Shown here piece after piece: positions 34,595-42,783 of a DNA stretch of 64,000 nt; position 1 is the stretch's first letter, and each line of letters opens with the position of its first letter. The DNA is taken from the NCBI RefSeq assembly GCF_003852895.1, contig NZ_QUSW01000011.1, positions 1-64,000 of the forward strand, given 5' to 3'. A model generated the notes under the pieces. The model made no database searches and had not been told where the DNA came from. It was given only the letters and a program-made list of their open reading frames with translations. Made by a program: the position numbers and the translations under genes. Origin of the DNA: Rhizobacter terrae. Its GTDB lineage: Bacteria; Pseudomonadota; Gammaproteobacteria; Burkholderiales; Burkholderiaceae_C.

Positions 34595-36631
34595 ATGCGA
34601 AGTCGACTGCACGTGGTCAATCCAACTGAATCCATGGCTGCCAATCCTTCTCCAGAGCCAGTCATCGAGAAGGCCGTGCGCGTGATCGCCCAGCACAGCC
34701 ACCTGGCGCTGGCACTGATGGTCACGGGCGTGGTGGCCATGATGGTGCTGCCGGTGTCGCCTGCGGCGCTGGACATGTTGATCGCATTCAACATCTCGTT
34801 CAGCGTGCTGCTGCTCATGCTGGCGATGTACATCCCCGGCGCGCTGGGCATGTCGACCTTTCCGTCCTTGATCGTGTTGACGACCATCCTGCGGCTGTCG
34901 CTCAACATCGCGTCGACCAAGCAGATCCTGCTGCATGCGCATGCAGGCCACATCATCGAAACCTTCGGACGCATGGTGATGGGCGGCCAGGTGGTGGTGG
35001 GTCTGGTGGTGTTCTCGGTGATCGCGGTCGTCCAGTTCATCGTGATTTCCAAGGGGGCCGAGCGCGTGGCCGAGGTCGGCGCGCGCTTCACGCTCGACGC
35101 CTTGCCGGGCAAGCAGATGAGCATCGAGGCCGACCTGCGCGGGGGATTCATCGACAAGCAGGAGGCTCGCCGGCTTCGTTCGCTGCTGGAGCAAGAGTCC
35201 CACATGCACGGGTCGATGGACGGCGCATTGAAATTCGTCAAGGGCGATGCGGTGGCGGCGATTCTCATTGCGCTGGTCAACATCATTGGTGGCATTTCCA
35301 TCGGCGCAGGCATGCTGGGGATGCCCATTGGCGACGCGCTGGCGCGCTACACGCTGCTGAGCATCGGCGACGGCATGGTGTCGCAGATCCCCTCCTTGCT
35401 GACCTCAGTGGCTGCGGGCATCCTCACCACGCGCGTGGCGGGGCAAGAGGGCAACCCTCGCCCGCTGGCGGCGCAGATCGGCCGTCAGGTCTTTGCGCAG
35501 CCCATGGCCTTGATGGCCTCGAGTGCCATCGTGTGCGGCTTCTTGCTGGTGCCTGGCTTTCCCAGGCTGCCCTTCGTGGTGCTGGGCCTGGGCATGGCCG
35601 CCGCTGGCTGGCATGCGCAACGGCGCCAGCGCGTGCTGCCGAGCTTCCACCGCGCTGCAGTCGACGCAGCGCCGCTCGGGCCCGCCCAGGCGCAGTCGCC
35701 AGCCGACCAGTCCGTGATGGTGCTCCCGCTGATCCTCACGGTCGCGGGCAACCTGCGAGGCACGCTGTCGGCGGCTGCGCTCGATGCCGCGCTCGAGCAG
35801 GAGACCGCCTCGCTGCAGCACGACCTGGGCCTCTCGTTCCCTGCCTTGCTCACGCGCTTCGACGCGGCACTGCCCGACGACAGCTTCGTGATCGAAGTGC
35901 AGGAAGTGCCGGCGCACCGCGGCCAACTGTCCATGCCGGACGACGCCTCGTTGCCCGGCGTGGTCGAGGCTGAATTGGCACGCCATGTGGCGCGCCTGGT
36001 CCGGCTGCGCCCGGATGCCTTCGTGGGCACGCAGGAACTCAGCGGCCTGCTCAAGCGCGCGCAGGCCCAACTGCCCGAGCTGCATGACGAGGTCATGCGG
36101 ACCATGCCGACGCAGCGCGTGGCCGACGTGCTGCGCCGCCTCGCCCTGGAGGGGGTGTCGTTGCGCTACTTGCGCGAGATCTTCGAGAGCCTGCTGGTCT
36201 GGGCGCCCCGCGAGAAAGACACCGCGATGTTGTGCGAATACGTGCGCATCGACCTCGGGCGCTTCATCACACACCGCTTCATCGATGCGGAACGCGGCAT
36301 GCGTGCCATCACCCTCGACACTCATGCCGAGACGCAGGTGCGGGCGTCCATCCAGCAAGGTGCCAACGGGGCTTACCTGGCCATGCCTCCTGACGTGCTT
36401 CGCGAGCTGCTGGCTTCGGCCGGGGCCGCGGTGGCCGCCATGCCCGCAGAGCTGCCGCCGGTGCTCCTGGCGACGCCCGAGACGCGTCGCTTCCTGCGCC
36501 GGGTGCTGGCGCAGCCATTGCCGCAGCTGAACATCCTGTCGTACGGCGAGCTGCCGGCCGATGTGCAGATTCACGCGCTGGGCCGCATTTCATTGCCGCG
36601 CCCATCAGCGCTCCGAGTGGCGGGGGCCTGA
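34595..36631 (+). CDS. sctV: Type III secretion export gate protein SctV
   Basis: A protein of about 678 residues of the FlhA/YscV/HrcV family. The N-terminal half has several membrane helices and the conserved cytoplasmic FHIPEP-like loop region (LNIASTKQILL, GRMVMGGQVVVGLVVF, GAERVAEVGARFTLDALPG). The C-terminal half forms the nonameric cytoplasmic ring that binds chaperone-substrate complexes. The start is uncertain: ATGs at 34595 and 34634 and a TTG at 34589 are in frame and none has a good ribosome site. It is the first gene of the main operon. Confidence 0.95.
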   Translation: MRSRLHVVNPTESMAANPSPEPVIEKAVRVIAQHSHLALALMVTGVVAMMVLPVSPAALDMLIAFNISFSVLLLMLAMYIPGALGMSTFPSLIVLTTILRLSLNIASTKQILLHAHAGHIIETFGRMVMGGQVVVGLVVFSVIAVVQFIVISKGAERVAEVGARFTLDALPGKQMSIEADLRGGFIDKQEARRLRSLLEQESHMHGSMDGALKFVKGDAVAAILIALVNIIGGISIGAGMLGMPIGDALARYTLLSIGDGMVSQIPSLLTSVAAGILTTRVAGQEGNPRPLAAQIGRQVFAQPMALMASSAIVCGFLLVPGFPRLPFVVLGLGMAAAGWHAQRRQRVLPSFHRAAVDAAPLGPAQAQSPADQSVMVLPLILTVAGNLRGTLSAAALDAALEQETASLQHDLGLSFPALLTRFDAALPDDSFVIEVQEVPAHRGQLSMPDDASLPGVVEAELARHVARLVRLRPDAFVGTQELSGLLKRAQAQLPELHDEVMRTMPTQRVADVLRRLALEGVSLRYLREIFESLLVWAPREKDTAMLCEYVRIDLGRFITHRFIDAERGMRAITLDTHAETQVRASIQQGANGAYLAMPPDVLRELLASAGAAVAAMPAELPPVLLATPETRRFLRRVLAQPLPQLNILSYGELPADVQIHALGRISLPRPSALRVAGA

Positions 36632-36635
36632 CACC

Positions 36636-36917
36636 ATGGACGCCAACACCTTGCTGGAGTTCACCCATCGCGGCCTGCTGCTCGCGCTGTGGGTATCGCT
36701 TCCCACGGTGGTCGCGGCGGCAGCCGTGGGTGTGCTGGTGGCGGTGGTCCAGGCAACCACGCAACTGCAAGACCAGACCGCATCACAAGTGTTCAAGCTG
36801 GTGGTGGCCTGTGCGGTCCTGGCCGTCAGCGCCCGCTGGGTGGGTCTGAGCCTGTTGAGCTTTGCCGACGAGATGCTCCGCGCAGCGGGCTTCCACGCAC
36901 CTGCGCCCATCCTCTAG
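36636..36917 (+). CDS. sctS: Type III secretion export apparatus protein SctS
   Basis: A 93-residue protein with two membrane helices (LLLALWVSLPTVVAAAAVGVL and VFKLVVACAVLAVSARWVGL) and the conserved loop QATTQLQDQTAS. This is the SctS/FliQ family, four copies of which join the export gate. It starts four bases after the sctV stop. In most loci sctS sits between sctR and sctT; here it lies between sctV and sctC. Confidence 0.95.
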   Translation: MDANTLLEFTHRGLLLALWVSLPTVVAAAAVGVLVAVVQATTQLQDQTASQVFKLVVACAVLAVSARWVGLSLLSFADEMLRAAGFHAPAPIL

Positions 36918-36928
36918 AGAGCCTGCAC

Positions 36929-38605
36929 ATGATTGCGCCCCACCGCTTCGCGCGAATCGCTCTGATCGTGGCCCTGGCTTGCTTCGCAGCGCATGCCAAC
37001 GCTGGCGAACCGCGCTGGAAGGACGAGATGTTCGTCTACGCCGCCAAGGGCAAGAACCTCAAGGAATTCCTGCGTGAGTTCGGTGCGAGCCAAGGCCTGA
37101 TGGTGGTGGTCGCCAAGGAGGTTGATGGCACCGTGAACGGCAAATTCAACCTGCTGCCAGGCAGTTTGATGGAGCTGTTGAGTGCGTCCTTCGGGTTCAT
37201 CTGGCACGCCGAAGGCAACGTGGTCTACGTGACACCGGCCAGCGACGTGCGCAGCGATGTCGTGCACATGAGCAACACCGGCGTGGGGCGGTTGCGCCAG
37301 GCGCTGGAGCAGCTCAACATCCCGGACCGCCGCTTCCCGATCCTGTACGACGCACGCCAGAACAGCGCCATCGTCTCGGGCCCGAGCCGCTATGTCGAGC
37401 TCGTGATGCAGACGGCCAAGGCGGTCGATCAGAACCTCAACATCGGCACCGGCTCAGAGGTGAGGGTGTTCCCGCTGCGATATGCCTGGGCTGCCGACAC
37501 CAGCTTCAAGCACGGCAACCGCGAGGAGAGGATTCCCGGCGTGGCCACGGTGCTGTCACAGCTGTACGGCAACGACACTGGCGTGCAGTTGCCCGCTGCC
37601 CGACCAGCTCGGGCGGGCACGCCGGCCGATGCGCTGCGTGCGCTGGGCCTGGTGGGCACCGCCACGAGTGCAGTGGGCAAGGGCCGCCTCGCGCTCGATG
37701 CGCCGCCGCCGGAAGCGGCAGCTCCGCGCGGCAGCGAGGGTGGTTTGCCGCAGTTCCGCGCTGACGGTCGCATGAATGCCGTCATCGTGCGCGATGTGCC
37801 TGAGCGCATGCGTGCCCACGAGGCGGCCATCAAGGCGCTGGATGTCAAGGCGGGCCTGGTGGAAATCGAAGTCCGCATCATCGAGGTGAACGTGGACGCC
37901 GCCGAGTCGCTGGGCATCAACTGGCGCTTTCGCGACCAGCGCAATGACTACCAGGTGGGCAGCGGCAACCTGCCCACGCTGAGCTGGGGCACCGCACTGG
38001 CCGATGGCGCCCCGCAGGTCGGCCCCAACGGCAACAACACCGGGGCTTCACCTGCGGCCGGAGTGCTCACCACCGTGCTGGGTGATGCCGGCAAGTTCCT
38101 GATCGCACGCGTCAGTGCCCTCGCTCAGGACGGTCGAGCCAACATGCTCTCCAGCCCCAAGCTCTTGACGCTGGACAACGTCGAAGCGGTGATCGAGAAC
38201 CTCGACACTTTCTTTGTGCGCGTGGCGGGCAACCTGGAGGTGAACCTGTTCGACGTATCGGTGGGAACCTCCTTGCGCGTCACGCCGCTGATCGTCAGCG
38301 AATCCGGCGAGCGCCAGCAGGTCAAGCTCGCAGTCCGCATCGAAGACGGTGCGCTCACCGGGCAGACCGTCGACCAGGTTCCGGTCGTTCGACGCAGCGC
38401 CATCACCACCCAGTCATTCATCGCCGATGGCCAGTCCCTGCTGATTGCCGGCTATACGCAAGAAAGCGACAGCGCCGGCCAGACCGGCGTGCCGGGGCTG
38501 TCGTCCATCCCGGTGGCGGGATGGCTGTTCAAGTCGTCCAGCAAGACCAGGAAGCGTGTCGAACGCCTCTACCTGTTGACGCCCAAGGTGGTGGCCCCGT
38601 CATGA
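36929..38605 (+). CDS. sctC: Type III secretion outer-membrane secretin SctC
   Basis: A 558-residue secretin. A signal peptide (IALIVALACFAAHANA) is cleaved near residue 26. N0/N1/N3 domains follow (FVYAAKGKNLKEFLREFG, LFPVRY-like FPLRYAWAAD). The C-terminal secretin barrel begins near residue 310 (VEIEVRIIEVNVDAAESLGINW, LSSPKLLTLDN, SVGTSLRVTP, GQSLLIAGYTQES). It forms the outer-membrane ring. Its stop overlaps the sctD start as ATGA. Confidence 0.95.
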   Translation: MIAPHRFARIALIVALACFAAHANAGEPRWKDEMFVYAAKGKNLKEFLREFGASQGLMVVVAKEVDGTVNGKFNLLPGSLMELLSASFGFIWHAEGNVVYVTPASDVRSDVVHMSNTGVGRLRQALEQLNIPDRRFPILYDARQNSAIVSGPSRYVELVMQTAKAVDQNLNIGTGSEVRVFPLRYAWAADTSFKHGNREERIPGVATVLSQLYGNDTGVQLPAARPARAGTPADALRALGLVGTATSAVGKGRLALDAPPPEAAAPRGSEGGLPQFRADGRMNAVIVRDVPERMRAHEAAIKALDVKAGLVEIEVRIIEVNVDAAESLGINWRFRDQRNDYQVGSGNLPTLSWGTALADGAPQVGPNGNNTGASPAAGVLTTVLGDAGKFLIARVSALAQDGRANMLSSPKLLTLDNVEAVIENLDTFFVRVAGNLEVNLFDVSVGTSLRVTPLIVSESGERQQVKLAVRIEDGALTGQTVDQVPVVRRSAITTQSFIADGQSLLIAGYTQESDSAGQTGVPGLSSIPVAGWLFKSSSKTRKRVERLYLLTPKVVAPS

Positions 38606-39720
38606 CATCGCACCTGTGGTTCGGCAAGCTTCAGGACGGGCTGGGCGAGACGCCTCGTCGTGCGGCCGCGCGTTTTGCCTGGCTGATGGAGCGCCCCCAG
38701 CAGAGTCATTTCAACCATGGTGCGGGCGCGCCGGCACCGTGCGCAGTGCGCATCACGCGCGGCCTGCACCAGGGAGCGAACCTGCGTTTGCGTGGGCCTG
38801 TCACGCTGGGCAGTGACGCGAGCAACGAAATCGTCTTGCGTGACCCAGGCGTACGTGCCCGCCACGCCGAGCTTCGGCGCGTTGACGGCCTGTGGGGCCT
38901 GTTCGACCTGGAAGACGGACGGGCCGTGCAACCCATCGAGATCGCGATGCATGGACTCTATGAACGGCGGCGCTATGGCCTTGGGGCCTCCGAGCTGGTG
39001 TTCACCCAGGCACGACCGGCACGCGCGGCGCGCCGCAAGTTCAGGCAAGCCATCGCACGAAACCTGGGCCCGGCGCTGCTGGTGATGGCCGTTGCACTCG
39101 GGTCGGTGGTGATCGTCCAGCTCGTCCAACCGGTGTCGGCGCAAACGGCGACAGGTGCACGCACGCTGTCGGCCGAAGGCTTCCCTGATGTCCGACTGAT
39201 CGCCGGCGATGGCGGCGCCATGCAGCTCTCAGGCTATGTGGATGACCCCAAGGCGCTCGCACGCTTGCAGCGGTGGTTGCAGAAGAGTCCTGGCCTCGGA
39301 ACGGCCCGTGTGCAGGTTCGCGTGGGAACGGAGCTGGCCGCGCGCGTGCAGGAGGCCTTGTCGGACGCGGCCTTGACGGTGGACTACACCGGTGGCGGCA
39401 CGGTGCGCATCCAGGGAAGCTCCGAGAGCACGGCGCTGCGCGACCAGCTGCATCGGCTCACGCTCGACCTCGCCGGCGTGGTGAAGGTTGACAACCGCGT
39501 GGCCTTCATCGAGCCCGCCGAAGCCGCGCCGCGCGAGCACGTGCTGCCGGTGCGCATCGTGGACGTCGTTCCCGGCGAGAACGGCAGCTTCAGCAACGGC
39601 AGCGGCGCGCGCTACTTCGTGGGTGGCGTGTTGCCCGATGGCGCCGAAGTGGTGGCCATCCGCAAGGACGGCATCGAGTTCTCGGTGGCGGGCCGCGCCG
39701 TCATCTACCCCTTGAAATGA
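38602..39720 (+). CDS. sctD: Type III secretion inner-membrane ring protein SctD
   Basis: A 372-residue protein. The cytoplasmic FHA-like domain is at about residues 45-135 (GANLRLRGPVTLGSDASNEIVL, RHAELRRVDGLWGLFDLE). One membrane helix follows at about 150-175 (LGPALLVMAVALGSVVIVQLV), then the periplasmic ring-forming part with BON-like repeats (VRLIAGDGGAMQLSGYVDD). It assembles with SctJ into the inner-membrane ring. It is coupled to sctC and followed 15 bases later by an sctE-like gene. Confidence 0.9.
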   Translation: MTSHLWFGKLQDGLGETPRRAAARFAWLMERPQQSHFNHGAGAPAPCAVRITRGLHQGANLRLRGPVTLGSDASNEIVLRDPGVRARHAELRRVDGLWGLFDLEDGRAVQPIEIAMHGLYERRRYGLGASELVFTQARPARAARRKFRQAIARNLGPALLVMAVALGSVVIVQLVQPVSAQTATGARTLSAEGFPDVRLIAGDGGAMQLSGYVDDPKALARLQRWLQKSPGLGTARVQVRVGTELAARVQEALSDAALTVDYTGGGTVRIQGSSESTALRDQLHRLTLDLAGVVKVDNRVAFIEPAEAAPREHVLPVRIVDVVPGENGSFSNGSGARYFVGGVLPDGAEVVAIRKDGIEFSVAGRAVIYPLK

Positions 39721-39735
39721 CGAAGGAGCCTCAGT

Positions 39736-39996
39736 ATGTATTCAGCACCAAGACAGTCTTCGATGAGCTTCACGACACCTGCCTCGGACATGTTGACCGA
39801 ACCCTCGGGCGAATCGCTCGGCCTGCTTCGACAGAACCTCACAAAGGCGAAGGAGGCGGCGTGCCCGGTGGCTGCCGCCGCAGGTGCGGTCAGCCCAGGC
39901 AGATCCGTTGAAGCGCAGCGACAACTGCTCACGGCGTTCGACGCAGCCGAGCGAATCCTGAGTCTTGCTCAGGCAGCCAGGCAGCGGCGGGCTTAA
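39736..39996 (+). CDS. SctE-like needle chaperone component (by position and fold)
   Basis: An 86-residue protein with an excellent AAGGAG ribosome site. It has two predicted helices, SLGLLRQNLTKAKEAAC and VEAQRQLLTAFDAAERILSLAQAA, separated by a Gly/Ala loop. Size, helical-hairpin pattern and the place directly after sctD match YscE/PscE, which with YscG holds the needle subunit in the cytoplasm. Sequence identity to known SctE cannot be judged here. SctG-like genes follow, which supports the assignment. Confidence 0.55.
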   Translation: MYSAPRQSSMSFTTPASDMLTEPSGESLGLLRQNLTKAKEAACPVAAAAGAVSPGRSVEAQRQLLTAFDAAERILSLAQAARQRRA

Positions 39997-40028
39997 GCAA
40001 CTTCATCCATCGAAACCAGGAGCCTGAA

Positions 40029-40190
40029 ATGTCCGATCCCGTATCTCCGCAGCAAACCGCTTCCACCACCGCATCCGACCAGGCGCTGGCATCGCAGCAG
40101 GCGATGCTGGACAAGTCGCTGGCGCTCAACACCGCGATGGCCTGGCTGCAAATGGCCTTGGGCATCGTCGGCAAGATCTCCGGCCGTTGA
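40029..40190 (+). CDS. Small 53-residue protein, candidate needle/pilus subunit (copy 1)
   Basis: It has a strong AGGAG ribosome site. Its polar, Ser/Thr/Gln-rich N-terminus leads into a C-terminal helix, LALNTAMAWLQMALGIVGKI, ending SGR. It stands where sctF lies in Ysc-type loci (D-E-F-G-I-J), between an SctE-like and an SctG-like gene, and is followed at once by an intrinsic terminator as expected for a highly expressed subunit. It is shorter than known needles (about 80 residues) and lacks their familiar C-terminus, so the role is inferred. Its last 24 residues are nearly repeated in the protein at 40758. Confidence 0.7.
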   Translation: MSDPVSPQQTASTTASDQALASQQAMLDKSLALNTAMAWLQMALGIVGKISGR

Positions 40191-40204
40191 TCCGGCGCTA
40201 GACC

Positions 40205-40236
40205 AAAGAGGCGCCGCCTCGCGCGGCACCTCTTTT
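40205..40236 (+). terminator. Intrinsic terminator after the 53-residue gene
   Basis: The outer stem AAAGAGG/CCTCTTT (40205-40211 and 40229-40235) and inner stem GCCGC/GCGGC are separated by one mismatch, with loop CTCGC and a T-run TCTTTTC. It lies 15 bases after the stop. It would make transcripts of the upstream part more abundant than the downstream part of the operon. Confidence 0.7.
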
Positions 40237-40285
40237 CAAATCCACCGCCACGCCGCTCGGCGCGTGCTTGCTGAAAGGTTCGGGC

Positions 40286-40732
40286 ATGAATCCTCCGGAA
40301 ACTGCAGTCAGCGAAGACACCTACCGCCTGCTCTTGCAGGCTGCGATGCTGGGAACCCAGATGGGCGAAATCTCCCTGGCCATCGACGTGGCCGAGGCGC
40401 TGGCCGAGCTGCGGCCTGACTTGCCGCATGCACCGATCGTGCTGGCCATGAGCGAGTTCTGCGCGGGCCGCAAGGATGACGGGCTGCAGCGGCTCGAAGT
40501 CCAGGTGCGGCAGTTCCCCGACGATGCATTGAGCAAGGCGATGCTGGCGGTGTGCCTCCAGGACACCGGCCGAGCCGGCTGGCAGTCGCTGCTCGAATCG
40601 GTCATCGACGAGGGCCGCGATGAACACGCGACAGGCATGGCCTGCTCGCTCCTGGGCCGCACTCAGGAACTGCCGGCCGCAGGCCAACCCATCGGCCCGC
40701 AAGCAACACCGGCCTTCGCCATGTGGGTGTAG
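40286..40732 (+). CDS. HrpB1/SctG-like TPR-type chaperone (copy 1)
   Basis: A 148-residue helical protein, YRLLLQAAMLGTQMGEISLA, LRPDLPHAPIVLAMSEFCAG, ALSKAMLAVCLQDTG, with the TPR-like pattern of the HrpB1/HrpK and YscG families. These are cytoplasmic chaperones, in Ysc systems for the needle subunit. Position after the small needle-like gene fits that. The Ala/Pro-rich tail ends AFAMWV. It is about two-thirds identical by eye to the copy at 41061. The start has an AAAGG site. Confidence 0.75.
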   Translation: MNPPETAVSEDTYRLLLQAAMLGTQMGEISLAIDVAEALAELRPDLPHAPIVLAMSEFCAGRKDDGLQRLEVQVRQFPDDALSKAMLAVCLQDTGRAGWQSLLESVIDEGRDEHATGMACSLLGRTQELPAAGQPIGPQATPAFAMWV

Positions 40733-40757
40733 GCCCGACACGCCGGGAGAGTCAACC

Positions 40758-41042
40758 ATGAACTGTTGCTCGCATCCTGATTCACACCCGTGCCACGTCG
40801 GGCACCACGGCCACCACCGGTCTCATGCACATGGGCGGTTCTCGCGATTGGGAAACGGCCCCGTCTGCGCGCCGTCGAGGCTCGAAGTGCTGTCGCTCCC
40901 TGCACCGGATGCCTCCGGCAATGCCACGGGATCGGCGCTCGACTCGCAGCAGCAACTGCTGGCCGAGTCGCTCAAGTTCAACACCGCCATGGCCTGGCTG
41001 CAAATGGCGGTGGGCATTTCCGGCAAGGTCGCCGGCCGCTAG
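40758..41042 (+). CDS. 94-residue paralogue of the small subunit with His/Cys-rich head (copy 2)
   Basis: The C-terminal 24 residues (SLKFNTAMAWLQMAVGISGK then VAGR) match copy 1 almost exactly, and a Gln-rich helix precedes them. The first 35 residues are different: CC, then HPDSHPCHVGHHGHHRSHAHG, a strong candidate metal-binding stretch. The start has a GGGAGAG site. It is followed by the second SctG-like gene, so the subunit-chaperone pair is duplicated as a unit. Function is unknown; a variant tip or needle component, or a regulator, is possible. Confidence 0.7.
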   Translation: MNCCSHPDSHPCHVGHHGHHRSHAHGRFSRLGNGPVCAPSRLEVLSLPAPDASGNATGSALDSQQQLLAESLKFNTAMAWLQMAVGISGKVAGR

Positions 41043-41060
41043 GCATCGAAAGCGTCATAC

Positions 41061-41507
41061 ATGAAGAATCACGACGCGCCAGATCGTGCGGTGTCGGGCG
41101 AGGCCTACCGGGTCTTGCTGCAGGTGGCCATGCTCGGGACCGAGATGGCCGAGTCGGCACTGGCCATCGAGATCGCCGAAGTCCTTGCGGCACTGCGGCC
41201 GGATCTTCCGCACGCCTGCATCGTTCTCGCGATGAGCGAGTTTTGCGCAGGACGCAAGGACGCTGGCGTGCACGAGCTGGAGACCACGCTGGTGCGCTTC
41301 CCGGACAGCCAGCTCTGCAAGGCCATGCTCGCGGTCTGCATGCAAGACACCGGCCGGCAGGGCTGGCAGGCCTTGCTCGAATCGGTCATCGACGATGGCC
41401 GTGATGAATACGCCGTGCACATGGCCTGCGCTCTGCTGGGGCGCGACGACGGCAGCTTGATGGCGGCCCCGGCCCCCGCGGCGCCGGCGCATGCCATGTG
41501 GGTCTGA
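41061..41507 (+). CDS. HrpB1/SctG-like TPR-type chaperone (copy 2)
   Basis: A 148-residue protein, the same length as copy 1 and nearly identical in the core (LRPDLPHACIVLAMSEFCAG, KAMLAVCMQDTGRQGWQ, LLESVIDDGRDEY, tail HAMWV). The main differences are at the N-terminus and in the 60-85 region. It probably acts on the protein encoded just upstream, as copy 1 does on its own neighbour. The ribosome site is weak (GAAAG), so translation may be coupled. It comes 23 bases before the inner-rod gene. Confidence 0.75.
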   Translation: MKNHDAPDRAVSGEAYRVLLQVAMLGTEMAESALAIEIAEVLAALRPDLPHACIVLAMSEFCAGRKDAGVHELETTLVRFPDSQLCKAMLAVCMQDTGRQGWQALLESVIDDGRDEYAVHMACALLGRDDGSLMAAPAPAAPAHAMWV

Positions 41508-41530
41508 CACCTTTCACACCAGGAGCTGAC

Positions 41531-41929
41531 ATGGACTGCTCGATCATCTCGGCATGTGCCTCGCCCGCAACAGGCGCCGCAGGCGGAGCCAGCGCCGTCG
41601 ACAGCGCACAGAGTCGGCGCTTCGCCGAGCTGGTCGCCTCGGAACCGCTCCAGGATCATGTCTATGTTCAGGGTCCCGTCGCCGAACCCGCGGCCCAACC
41701 GGTGCTGGACATGATGCGGCAGTTCCAGTCGCTCGACTTGACGCCGCCCGAGACTGCACCCGGCAGTGATGCCGCAGCCGAGCCCGCCGGCGAGCCGGAG
41801 TCGGAGTTCAGCCGCACGGCGCATGAAGCCCTCGTGGCCCAGGCCGGCATCTTGCGCACGATGATGATGATGGAGGTGATGAACACCACCAAGCAGGGCG
41901 TGACCACGCTGTTCCAGCAACAGGGGTGA
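41531..41929 (+). CDS. sctI: Inner-rod protein SctI (HrpB2/YscI-like)
   Basis: A 132-residue protein with a disordered Ala/Pro/Glu-rich N-terminal part and a C-terminal helix, LRTMMMMEVMNTTKQGVTTL, ending FQQQG. This pattern, a hydrophobic Met-rich helix at the extreme C-terminus, is that of YscI/HrpB2 inner-rod proteins that link the export gate to the needle. It lies directly before sctJ as in Ysc and Hrp2 loci. The start has an AGGAG site. A middle segment VLDMMRQFQSL is helical. Confidence 0.75.
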   Translation: MDCSIISACASPATGAAGGASAVDSAQSRRFAELVASEPLQDHVYVQGPVAEPAAQPVLDMMRQFQSLDLTPPETAPGSDAAAEPAGEPESEFSRTAHEALVAQAGILRTMMMMEVMNTTKQGVTTLFQQQG

Positions 41930-41934
41930 TCGCC

Positions 41935-42783
41935 ATGCATGCAACGGCCCTGCCTGTCGCCACCACGCCGCCGCGTCGCCGGCTGGCGATGCTGTGCCTG
42001 TGTCTTTGCGTGGGCCTGTTGTCCGGCTGCAAGACGGAGTTGTTCGGCCGCATCGACGAGTCCGACGCCAATGCCGTGATGATGGTGCTCTACAGCGAGG
42101 GCATCGCCGCCAGCAAGGCGCAGGTCGACGGCGAGTTCTGGCGCATCGAGGTCGACGACAAGGACCAGCAACGCGCGCTGCAGGTGGCACGCAACCACGG
42201 CGTACCGCGCGAGCGCTTCGCCAGCATGGGCGACATGTTCAAGAAGGAAGGCCTGGTTTCCACGCCCACTGAGGTGCGCATGCGCTACATCTTTGCGCTC
42301 TCGCAGGAGTTGTCGAACACGCTGTCGCACATCGACGGCGTGGTGTCGGCGCGCGTGCATCCGGTCATCCCGGTGAACGATCCCTTGTCCGACAAGATCC
42401 AGCCTGCCTCTGCCGCTGTGTTCATCAAGCACTTGCCGGACGCCGACCTGCAGCAGATGGCGCCGGCCATCAAGAACCTGGTCACGCGCAGCATCGAAGG
42501 CCTCAAGGTCGAGAACGTGTCGTTGACATTCGTGGCGTCCCGCGCCGATTCCCAGACGGCGCCGGCGCGTCCCCCGTCATGGCTTGATGAATCAGCGCTG
42601 TGGGGCCTGGTCTTGTCGCTCGCAGCTTGCCTGGCCTTGACTTGGGGCGTGATGGGTTGGCGGATGTGGAAGCGGTCGGGGGCTGCGTCGCCGCGCAGCA
42701 CGGGCGCGGCGGCCGGGCGAACGGTGGCGACACGCGGCGCTGCCCGGCAGGCGGACGCCTTGGCGATGGACGAAACGCGATGA
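41935..42783 (+). CDS. sctJ: Type III secretion inner-membrane ring lipoprotein SctJ
   Basis: A 282-residue lipoprotein. Its signal peptide ends LLSGC, with Cys near residue 25. The EscJ/FliF ring domains follow (ELFGRIDESDANAVMMVLYSEGI, FKKEGLVSTPTEVRMRY, LSNTLSHIDGVVSARVHPVIP, AAVFIKHL). A C-terminal membrane helix lies near residues 220-240 and a basic cytoplasmic tail closes it. It forms the inner-membrane ring with SctD. The ATG at 41935 has an AGGGGTG site; the GTG at 41926 is less likely. The stop overlaps the sctK start. Confidence 0.95.
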   Translation: MHATALPVATTPPRRRLAMLCLCLCVGLLSGCKTELFGRIDESDANAVMMVLYSEGIAASKAQVDGEFWRIEVDDKDQQRALQVARNHGVPRERFASMGDMFKKEGLVSTPTEVRMRYIFALSQELSNTLSHIDGVVSARVHPVIPVNDPLSDKIQPASAAVFIKHLPDADLQQMAPAIKNLVTRSIEGLKVENVSLTFVASRADSQTAPARPPSWLDESALWGLVLSLAACLALTWGVMGWRMWKRSGAASPRSTGAAAGRTVATRGAARQADALAMDETR

